A stretch of 6,631 bases of DNA from Candidatus Hydrogenedentota bacterium (GTDB lineage: Bacteria; Hydrogenedentota; Hydrogenedentia; Hydrogenedentales; CAITNO01). The DNA lies in assembly GCA_007118765.1 (NCBI GenBank), contig SKQZ01000246.1, forward strand, positions 1 through 6,631. The letters run 5' to 3'. Below, one piece after another: positions 1 through 5,307 of this stretch. Each line of letters begins with the position of its first letter. Position 1 is the stretch's first letter. The translations under genes and the position numbers were made by a program. The notes under the pieces were generated by a model. That model saw only the letters and a list, made by a program, of their open reading frames with translations, did no database searches and was not told where the DNA came from.

Positions 1-1
1 C

Positions 2-730
2 GAAGCGTTTGAGGGAGCCATCCACGATGTGCGCAATCGCTACGAAAACGTGTATTTGCTGAGCGCAGGGGATTTCTTTGTGCGTCATGCCGACCGCTGG
101 CACAAACCGAACGACACCGACTTTTATCGCGAAATGTGTTTCTTTATGATTGACGCCATGAACGCCATTGAGTATGACGTGGCCACCTTGGGCAACCATG
201 AACTGGATTATATTGAAGGGTATACCCGCGAGGCCCTTGAACGGGCCGAGTTCCCATTGCTTGGCGCCAACATTGACCTTGAAACGGACAACGTACCGCC
301 TCTGAAGCCGTATGTCGTGTTTGAAACGGACAACGAGTTAAGCATTGCGGTGCTGGGCATTACACGACGAAGCGGCGGCACCGAGGGCGTCGAGATGCGC
401 GACTTTCATGAGACAGCGCAGGCATACACGCCTCTGGCGGAAGAACACAACGCCTATATTGCCCTTACGCATATCGGGCTCAACGCCGACCGCGAGTTGG
501 CCGCCGCAGTGCCCGCGCTTGATGTGATTATCGGCGGCCACTCCAACCATGTGCTGGAGGAAGGCGAACTGATCAACGACGTGTTGGTGGCCATGGCCGG
601 CGGTCCCCCGTCGGGACATCGCCACGCTGCCGACCCTGAATGGCCAAAATATCTGGGGAAGGTTACGCTGACCTTTGAGAACGATAGGCTGGCAGACAAA
701 AAGGCCCGCTTGATGACGTTTCAGGACTAG
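2..730 (+). CDS. Metallophosphoesterase of the 5'-nucleotidase family, partial (5' end outside window)
   Basis: The reading frame is open from base 2 (EAFEGAIHDVRNRYENVY...), so the GTG at 29 is an internal codon and the gene starts left of the window. Visible metal-site motifs are SAGDFF (about 62-79), GNHE (191-202), THIG (467-478) and GGHSNH (533-550). In the UshA/CD73 family these supply the Asp, Asn, His, His and Asn/Gln ligands of a two-metal centre that hydrolyses phosphate esters of nucleotides or related compounds. The H-S-N order matches what I recall of CD73, while UshA has H-S-Q. The first D-x-H motif must lie upstream. The protein stops (TAG, 728-730) soon after the last motif, so the usual C-terminal substrate-binding nucleotidase domain is absent. 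Substrate is not predictable and location cannot be judged without the N-terminus. It converges with the large minus-strand gene. Other metallophosphatase activities (phosphodiesterase, sugar phosphatase) remain possible. Confidence 0.88.
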   Translation, partial: EAFEGAIHDVRNRYENVYLLSAGDFFVRHADRWHKPNDTDFYREMCFFMIDAMNAIEYDVATLGNHELDYIEGYTREALERAEFPLLGANIDLETDNVPPLKPYVVFETDNELSIAVLGITRRSGGTEGVEMRDFHETAQAYTPLAEEHNAYIALTHIGLNADRELAAAVPALDVIIGGHSNHVLEEGELINDVLVAMAGGPPSGHRHAADPEWPKYLGKVTLTFENDRLADKKARLMTFQD

Positions 731-927
731 CCCGCATATTTCACAAGATTTCTGTTGCGCCTGCGAATCTTACACCATATCAGGCACTTTGCTTGCCCGC
801 CGACTTCGACGTGTACTAACACGCTGTCATCCGGCGGCCTGCGCAAAGCACCTGCTCTGGCGCAATCTTCACAGGCTCACGACGAAACCTGGTGAAATAT
901 CCGGGCTAGAGCGTTTATTGTCAGCCG

Positions 928-941
928 CCTGTTGCAACAGG
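928..941. repeat. Perfect 14-bp palindrome
   Basis: The sequence cctgttgcaacagg equals its own reverse complement over all 14 bases. It has no loop, so it suits a dimeric protein site better than an RNA hairpin. It lies between convergent genes, far from any start codon, so a role as a promoter operator is not supported. Function unknown. Confidence 0.5.
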
Positions 942-968
942 GGCGTGATGCCGCTCGCGCACCCAAAA

Positions 969-997
969 GCGGGAAGCGCCGTATTGACGCTTCCCGC
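969..997 (-). terminator. Candidate intrinsic terminator of the large minus-strand propeller gene
   Basis: The arms at 969-978 (gcgggaagcg) and 988-997 (cgcttcccgc) pair perfectly over 10 bp around a 9-base loop. Read on the minus strand the hairpin is followed by TTTTGGGT, a short T tract. Read on the plus strand the following bases are gttcgta, with no T-run, so the signal favours minus-strand transcription. It lies about 290 bases beyond the stop codon of the minus-strand gene, an unusually long 3' untranslated tail, and the T tract is short, so efficiency is uncertain. Confidence 0.5.
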
Positions 998-1024
998 GTT
1001 CGTACAGGTATTCTTGCAAATCAC

Positions 1025-1041
1025 CGCCGCCTGTGGCGGCG
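1025..1041. repeat. GC-rich hairpin
   Basis: The arms cgccgcc (1025-1031) and ggcggcg (1035-1041) pair perfectly over 7 bp with a 3-base loop (tgt). No T-run follows on the plus strand. On the minus strand it precedes the 969-997 hairpin, so the two could form a compound 3' structure on that transcript. It may also just be a flank of the adjacent repeat element. Confidence 0.4.
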
Positions 1042-1075
1042 ATTCATCTAATGACGCTCGCATCACAGCAAAACA

Positions 1076-1154
1076 ATCGTCTTTGCGAGGAGGGCGTAAG
1101 CCCGACGCGGCAATCTGGGACATTAGATTGCGTCACGTTGTTCGCAATGACGAT
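1076..1154. repeat. Nested inverted-repeat element (non-coding, MITE-like)
   Basis: The outer arms, atcgtctttgcga (1076-1088) and tcgcaatgacgat (1142-1154), are reverse complements at 12 of 13 positions. Inner arms gcaatct (1110-1116) and agattgc (1125-1131) pair perfectly around an 8-base loop. A small hairpin, gggc-gtaa-gccc, sits at 1092-1103. This outer/inner arrangement, with a GTC(A/T)TTGCGAG-type end and a GCAATCT-type core, resembles dispersed intergenic repeats that I recall from many bacterial genomes. It has no room for a transposase, so any mobility would have to be supplied in trans. Copy number elsewhere in the genome cannot be seen from this window. Confidence 0.65.
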
Positions 1155-1162
1155 ATAATGAT

Positions 1163-1190
1163 ATCGCGTCGCTCCGCTCGCGATGACGAT
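1163..1190. repeat. Second, partial copy of the repeat element end
   Basis: Bases 1179-1190 (cgcgatgacgat) match the right end of the preceding element (1143-1154, cgcaatgacgat) at 11 of 12 positions in the same orientation. Upstream, gtcgctccgctcgcg resembles the subterminal part of the same repeat type. Within it, atcgcg (1163-1168) and cgcgat (1179-1184) form a 6-bp inverted repeat. The bases joining the two copies form another one (cgatat 1151-1156 with atatcg 1161-1166). A decayed or nested neighbouring insertion is the simplest reading. Confidence 0.5.
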
Positions 1191-1289
1191 ACTTTTATGT
1201 TGTTGGCAGTACACATGTTAAAAAGGTATTCAGTAGCAGTCGCCGCCGCAGATGTGGTGACCGCCAAGAAAGTGCTTTTTTATCTGTGC

Positions 1290-4200
1290 CTATTTTGCCT
1301 GTGCCAGCTGCATGTCTTTTGCGGTGATTTCAATACCGCTGATTACGGGTGGTTTCGCGGCGGCGTCCGCCTGCCTAAGTTCGATGGTGATGACGCCATT
1401 GGCCTCCACATCAAACGTTTTGGCGATGGCGCGCAAGTCTCCGCCAGCCGCTTCGGCAATATCAAAATCGCGCAGTACGGGCGCATCATTGATCAACACG
1501 TCAAACATGCGTTCACCGGGTTCCGTATTACGGCGTTCCGCGAAGTGCATGCGCACGGCATACTTGGTGGCGCCCCCCTCAAGGGTAACCAGGTCCGCGA
1601 CGGTGATGCGTGAAATGCCTTCGCCGCCGGAAGCGGCCACCCAGCGATGGCTGTCGTCTCCTTTGTCGATTTCCAGGGAGTGTTTGCTATACCACGCGGG
1701 TTCTTCGGCAATACTGCGCACATCCACAGAGAATGTGGGCGAAGGCACGTGTTGAATCCACGGATAGCAGAGCCACATGAGGCCGTCGTCGGTAACGCGG
1801 TTGCCGGGGGCGCCGAAATTGACGCCTACCCGCCGCGCAGGCCCCGGATCGCCATGCAAACTGTGCGTCCACATGTCCCCCTCGGGCATGTGTACAAACC
1901 CGAGCGATGTCTGGTGCTGGTAGGCACATGTGCAGGTTCGGCTGTATTCGGGCGCATTCAGCATGCCGTCCGCCACCACCAAATTATTGGTGCATCCGGC
2001 GCGGGTTCCCGCGAGGTTGGCGGTACCGCTCTTTGTTGAAAGGTCGTAATAGGCGACTGCACCAGAGCGGAATGTCAACAAATAACGGCTTGTGTTTTGT
2101 GTGCCGCATGCCTTGGTGCGGTTAAATCGCCATGCCTCGGTGGCGCCACAAATGGGATGTGTGTGCTCCACAACTGCGCCGGTCAAGAGATCCACGGCAT
2201 TGCGTCCGCTACCGCCAATAATCCACCCGTTGGCTTCGTGCAGGGCGGGAGGCCCGCTGTGTCGTTCGGTTCTGCGCCACAGCTCCGCGCCGTCCGTGCC
2301 ACGGAGCGCCACCATTTGGGCGCTAGGTTCATCAAGCAGCACGGAACGGCCGCCGGCACGACCGCCCTGGAACAAGACGTCATATTTATCCGAGTAGTTG
2401 AGCCATGTGCCGAACACATGATCCGTGTAAGTCCAGAGGGGTTCGCCGGTGGCAACATCAACCGCGTGGATGGCCGCGTCGAGCTCGGGCTGAATGCCGC
2501 GCCGGGCCATGTGATCAAGAATGTTTTCCGACACATTGTCTATCAGGAAGGTGCGTCCCGCTGCCGTGGCGATGGCATTGTGCCGAAACCCGTACACTGC
2601 CTGCCGCACCCAGTGGATGTCGCCCGTACGCCTATCCATGGCGAGTACATATTCACTGGAGATTGCGTTCCAATGCCACAACCGGTCTGCCTGGATTTCG
2701 GGCCGTCCCCGGTCGGGGCGTCCGACATGGCTGTCGTCACCCAGTATCTCAGCCGGTGTTTCAAACATATGCGGATAGGCGCCGACAATCAGGTAATCGT
2801 CCCACGTGCTGATATATCCCCAGCGCTCTTCCAGCGCCTGTTCGTGAACACCGGCCGTATAGGATGCGCGGGGCGCTTCACCCGCTTTTTCGCTTAAGGC
2901 GGTGCGCTCGGGCAGTTCAAATTCAGCAAGGGTCGCGCCGGTCTGCAAGTCAAGACGCAAACAACGGTCATCATGCAGAATGTAAACGCTGTCCGACGTG
3001 GACACATAGGGGCTTCCCCGGAAATTGACGCCGTAAAAACTTGGGAAATAGACGCGTTCGCCCTGTTCAAACCGTTCCTCATGGGCAGGACTGGTAAGAT
3101 CCTTGCCCACGCCCGGCAGTTCCCGATACCACACGCGGCGGCCTGTATATACGCAACGGGCGGTGAGATGGTCCACGCCCATAATCAACAGATGCCCTTC
3201 GACCACCTGCGGCACCGGGCCATTCATGTGGCGCGGCAAGGTGCGGTGATTGTTTTCACCGCCAAACCAGCTGATGCCAAGAGGACCGCGTACACGGGTG
3301 TCGTTGGAGTAGGCGGTATTTGCGGCATTGGCATTTTGATGGGTCCAGGAATCCGAACCGGGCAGCGCACCGGGTCGGACAATGACAAAGGCATCATCGC
3401 CATTGCGCAACTGTGCCTGTTCGAGGTCGGCCGTCTCGGCGGCCTCGGCGCACCGGGCGCGTTTATCGGCGGCGCCATACAAATATGCAGCGCCCCCATA
3501 GGGTCGTATCGGGTTAAACAAGGTCTGGATAAACTGTTCGCCCGCCTCATAGCCTGCTGTGGCGACATCTTCGGACACAATCAGACTTGCAATATAGGGC
3601 GGCAACGGCCGAGAGAGCACATTGCCTTGGTGAACGGCCACGCGGTCGCCATACAGACCGGCGTCGCTGAACCGTTGCCGGAGCGCGGCCACTGTGGCTT
3701 CGTCGGGATCGAACGCCACAATATGCAAGGCTGATTCGGCAAGCAGCGCCGTAAGCAGTTCCCCGGCGCCGATGCCGTACATGACGGCATAGCCTTCCCT
3801 GGCCTCGGTCTCCTCAAGCATTCGGCTGGCACGTTGCGCCCAGAGATCATCCGCAGCATCAAGAGCGGCGGGCGCGTATTCATGTGTCACCGGTTCGCGT
3901 TCTTCCTCGCCAAAACAATAGATGCGCCCCTCTTCGGTAATCAAAAAGAGTCGCTGCCGGGCGGCCAGCAACCGCCAGACGCGACCTTCCACCTTTTCAG
4001 ACCACGTTTCACAGTCATATTCTTTGGCGCCGGCTTGGATAGCGGAAGTGCGCACCGGCAGAAGACCGTCCGCAGAAACGCCGTAGCCGCCGCCGCGTTT
4101 GTCCACTTCAAACTCAATCATGGCGCCTGTGTGGCGGTCAAAATAGGCGGGCGTGGTGCGGCCGCCGGGCACAATAAGCGTATCGCCGTCCAGTGCCAAT

Positions 4201-4970
4201 GACCCTTGGGGCGCCACCGTGCCGAATGAATAGGAACGGCCGCCGTATGCGTCGAGCATCATTTCTTCGGTGCCGGAGTTCAGCCATACGAGATCGCCCG
4301 TTGCAGCGTCCAGCGCATACACGTAAACGCCCTCGCTCGGCCAGATGCCCGCGGTAAAATAAACGATTCCATCGTCCACCACAGGAGCGCCCCGTACCGG
4401 CCACATGCTTATCACGCGTTCATTGCCGATCACAGCCCGGTCGCTTGGGGCGGCCCGGAATCGCCAGTCCAATGCGCCGGTTGCGGCATCAAGACAATAG
4501 AGATAGCCGTCGTCCGCGCCAAAGTACAAACGGCCGCCATTGTAGGCCGGAGCGAGACGCACCGGGCCGTCAGCATAATACCGCCAGCGCTCTTCCCCGG
4601 TGTTGATGTCATACGCCGTAACACTGTCGGTTACCATGGACGGCACGAAGAGCAGGCCGGCTGCCGATACGGCTTCATAAGAAATGTCGAACCCCACCTT
4701 TCCGTGGTCGTCCCGCTGTTCGGGCCAGGCCCGGCGGGGCGTCGGCAGTTCGCGCACCCACTGCAAATGCAAGGTGTCGGCAAGGGCCATGGGGGTGTTG
4801 CCGCTGCGTTCAGCATCATAACGGCGCATGGGCCAGTCGTGGGCATCTGCATCCGGCGTCGCCGCCATGCTCCATGCGCCGCCACACATGAACGCTGCGG
4901 TAACCAAGGCGATTACAAGGTGGCCCGTGGGCCGGAAAATACGTATTTGGGGGGAAGCGGTTGATGTCAT
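1290..4970 (-). CDS. Exported PQQ/BamB-like beta-propeller protein with inserted methyltransferase-like segment and C-terminal malectin-like domain
   Basis: The 1226-residue product starts at an ATG with GGAGGT five bases upstream. Residues 1-37 look like a Sec signal peptide: an arginine-containing N-region, a hydrophobic core LVIALVTAAFM, and likely cleavage near SMA-A. There is no good lipobox. The mature part opens with DWPMRRYDAERSGNTP, typical of PQQ-like propellers. Blade signatures of the form xxxDxxTGxxxW recur at about 120-130, 159-169, 219-229 and 278-286, then again at 606-614, 673-680, 778-787, 837-846 and 889-898. Between the two blade blocks, residues about 375-500 look like a class I methyltransferase fold (separate entry). 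A cysteine-bearing block covers about 940-1020, and residues about 1085-1217 look malectin-like. The fold name does not imply the PQQ cofactor: I see no support for a quinoprotein dehydrogenase. A binding or scaffold role at the cell envelope, perhaps carbohydrate-related, is inference only. It is divergent from the other propeller gene. Confidence 0.9.
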   Translation of the reverse strand: MTSTASPQIRIFRPTGHLVIALVTAAFMCGGAWSMAATPDADAHDWPMRRYDAERSGNTPMALADTLHLQWVRELPTPRRAWPEQRDDHGKVGFDISYEAVSAAGLLFVPSMVTDSVTAYDINTGEERWRYYADGPVRLAPAYNGGRLYFGADDGYLYCLDAATGALDWRFRAAPSDRAVIGNERVISMWPVRGAPVVDDGIVYFTAGIWPSEGVYVYALDAATGDLVWLNSGTEEMMLDAYGGRSYSFGTVAPQGSLALDGDTLIVPGGRTTPAYFDRHTGAMIEFEVDKRGGGYGVSADGLLPVRTSAIQAGAKEYDCETWSEKVEGRVWRLLAARQRLFLITEEGRIYCFGEEEREPVTHEYAPAALDAADDLWAQRASRMLEETEAREGYAVMYGIGAGELLTALLAESALHIVAFDPDEATVAALRQRFSDAGLYGDRVAVHQGNVLSRPLPPYIASLIVSEDVATAGYEAGEQFIQTLFNPIRPYGGAAYLYGAADKRARCAEAAETADLEQAQLRNGDDAFVIVRPGALPGSDSWTHQNANAANTAYSNDTRVRGPLGISWFGGENNHRTLPRHMNGPVPQVVEGHLLIMGVDHLTARCVYTGRRVWYRELPGVGKDLTSPAHEERFEQGERVYFPSFYGVNFRGSPYVSTSDSVYILHDDRCLRLDLQTGATLAEFELPERTALSEKAGEAPRASYTAGVHEQALEERWGYISTWDDYLIVGAYPHMFETPAEILGDDSHVGRPDRGRPEIQADRLWHWNAISSEYVLAMDRRTGDIHWVRQAVYGFRHNAIATAAGRTFLIDNVSENILDHMARRGIQPELDAAIHAVDVATGEPLWTYTDHVFGTWLNYSDKYDVLFQGGRAGGRSVLLDEPSAQMVALRGTDGAELWRRTERHSGPPALHEANGWIIGGSGRNAVDLLTGAVVEHTHPICGATEAWRFNRTKACGTQNTSRYLLTFRSGAVAYYDLSTKSGTANLAGTRAGCTNNLVVADGMLNAPEYSRTCTCAYQHQTSLGFVHMPEGDMWTHSLHGDPGPARRVGVNFGAPGNRVTDDGLMWLCYPWIQHVPSPTFSVDVRSIAEEPAWYSKHSLEIDKGDDSHRWVAASGGEGISRITVADLVTLEGGATKYAVRMHFAERRNTEPGERMFDVLINDAPVLRDFDIAEAAGGDLRAIAKTFDVEANGVITIELRQADAAAKPPVISGIEITAKDMQLAQAK
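1320..1718 (-). other. Malectin-like carbohydrate-binding domain (C-terminus of the large propeller protein)
   Basis: Residues about 1085-1217 carry a recognisable malectin pattern: WVAASGGEG (1110-1118), YAVRMHFAE (1137-1145), GERMFDVLIND (1152-1162), VLRDFDI (1165-1171) and a closing ISGIEI (1210-1215). Malectin-type domains form a beta-sandwich that often binds glycans, and they are commonly attached to secreted bacterial proteins. Here the domain would sit outside the cytoplasm together with the propellers. A glycan ligand is inferred from the family; no ligand specificity can be read. Confidence 0.72.
3471..3848 (-). other. Class I SAM-methyltransferase-like Rossmann segment inside the propeller protein
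   Basis: Residues about 375-500 show AVMYGIGAGELL (395-406, glycine-rich loop G399-I-G401-A-G403), then IVAFDPDEATVAALRQRF (417-434, acidic D421 at the end of strand 2), VAVHQGNV (444-451) and ASLIVSEDV (461-469, strand 4). Order and spacing fit a class I SAM-dependent methyltransferase fold. The acidic residue normally two places before the first glycine is M397, and the usual Asp of the adenine-contact motif is N450, so SAM binding may be weak or lost. Being inside an exported protein, where SAM is not normally available, also argues against catalysis. Confidence 0.6.
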
Positions 4971-4975
4971 TACAT

Positions 4976-4981
4976 ACCTCC
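4976..4981 (-). promoter_or_regulatory. Ribosome binding site of the large propeller gene
   Basis: Read on the minus strand, GGAGGT lies five bases before the ATG at 4970. This near-perfect Shine-Dalgarno fixes the start codon. Another ATG, at 4975-4973, is immediately followed by TAA and cannot be used. Confidence 0.85.
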
Positions 4982-5070
4982 ATGTCAGGTGTCGCAGGCG
5001 GTGCGGCCTGTTTAATGCGTCGGAAACGGGCGCATGAGATAACGCAGGCTGGCGCCGCCATCAAAAAAGA

Positions 5071-5099
5071 TATTTACGCGGTTTATTTGTATGTGTCAG
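5071..5099 (-). promoter_or_regulatory. Weak leftward promoter candidate for the large propeller gene
   Basis: On the minus strand CTGACA (5099-5094) matches five of six -35 consensus bases. After a 17-base spacer it is followed by TAAATA (5076-5071), which matches only three of six -10 bases. The tract is AT-rich compared with its surroundings. It would give a leader of about 95 bases. Placement is tentative. Confidence 0.3.
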
Positions 5100-5105
5100 C
5101 CTATA

Positions 5106-5119
5106 CGGGCGTGTGCCCG
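5106..5119. promoter_or_regulatory. Inverted repeat between the divergent -35 boxes (possible operator)
   Basis: The arms cgggc (5106-5110) and gcccg (5115-5119) are perfect reverse complements separated by gtgt. The repeat ends two bases before the rightward TTGACA and lies nearly midway between the two proposed -35 boxes. That is a position from which a bound regulator could act on both genes. At 5 bp per arm, chance is a real alternative. Confidence 0.3.
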
Positions 5120-5120
5120 G

Positions 5121-5150
5121 TTGACATATCCAACGGTGGGTTACTAGAAT
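5121..5150 (+). promoter_or_regulatory. Sigma70-type promoter of the 434-residue propeller gene
   Basis: A perfect -35 box TTGACA (5121-5126) is followed after 18 bases by TAGAAT (5145-5150), matching five of six consensus -10 bases. Transcription would begin near 5157, giving a 5' leader of about 150 bases before the start codon at 5308. Confidence 0.6.
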
Positions 5151-5241
5151 TACGTGCTCGTTGTATACATGGGCTGAACTGTCAAGCAGCATGACGTTTC
5201 GCTTTAGTAAAACATAGTTGGCTGTTGGATTTCAATTATAT

Positions 5242-5254
5242 GGCGGCAACCGCC
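5242..5254 (+). promoter_or_regulatory. Small hairpin in the 5' leader
   Basis: The arms ggcgg (5242-5246) and ccgcc (5250-5254) pair around a 3-base loop, within the predicted leader and about 50 bases before the start codon. No T-run follows, so it is not a terminator. It could stabilise the leader or be incidental; I do not recognise a riboswitch. Confidence 0.25.
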
Positions 5255-5295
5255 GCCTGCAGAGAAATACTGTACGCACATCCGGCATAAACAAA

Positions 5296-5300
5296 AGGAG
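5296..5300 (+). promoter_or_regulatory. Ribosome binding site fixing the start of the second propeller gene
   Basis: AGGAG lies seven bases before the ATG at 5308. The same frame is open further upstream to a TTG at 5218, but the stretch between lacks a comparable site and would put about 30 polar residues before the signal peptide, so 5308 is preferred. Confidence 0.8.
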
Positions 5301-5307
5301 TCTCTTG

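Larger units (their letters stand above)
731..1289. other. Convergent intergenic region with palindrome, hairpins and a repeat element
   Basis: This 559-bp stretch lies between two genes that point towards each other. I see no credible coding region: the open frame crossing it runs through the inverted repeats and into the antisense of the large gene, lacks a ribosome binding site and has no recognisable domain. The contents, listed separately, are a 14-bp palindrome, a terminator-like hairpin, a GC-rich hairpin and a nested inverted-repeat element with an extra partial end. No terminator with a T-run was found directly after the nucleotidase stop at 730. Bases 731-927 show nothing beyond a weak 6-bp inverted repeat (745-750 with 766-771). 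Confidence 0.7.
4971..5307. promoter_or_regulatory. Divergent control region between the two propeller genes
   Basis: This 337-bp gap separates the start codons of two divergently transcribed genes. It contains a strong rightward and a weak leftward promoter candidate, an inverted repeat between their -35 boxes, a leader hairpin, and a ribosome binding site next to each start. No coding sequence with support was found in it. Confidence 0.7.

Noticed and set aside
789..1613. Long plus-strand open frame of 274 codons
   Set aside because: It begins at a TTG without a ribosome binding site, runs through the hairpins and repeat element, and its second half is antisense to the well-supported minus-strand propeller gene. 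Its translation shows no recognisable domain.
2097..3734. Long plus-strand frames (266 and 253 codons) opposite the large propeller gene
   Set aside because: They lie wholly antisense to a gene with clear domains and a strong start. High GC and codon bias produce such open antisense frames; no domain or ribosome binding site supports them.
1290..4970. Quinoprotein (PQQ-dependent) dehydrogenase function for the large propeller protein
   Set aside because: The resemblance is to the propeller repeat only. I see no adjacent-cysteine pair or other PQQ-site pattern and no cytochrome c haem motif.
5240..5290. Short leader open frame of 16 codons (ATG at 5240, TAA at 5288-5290)
   Set aside because: It has no convincing Shine-Dalgarno and no run of regulatory codons, and it coincides with the GC hairpin. 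It could be a chance frame.
5218..5307. Upstream extension of the second propeller gene to a TTG start
   Set aside because: The added 30 residues precede an otherwise well-formed signal peptide, and the ATG at 5308 has AGGAG at ideal spacing.
4976..5307. Riboswitch or structured RNA in the divergent region
   Set aside because: Only short isolated hairpins were found, with no recognisable aptamer core and no terminator-antiterminator pair.
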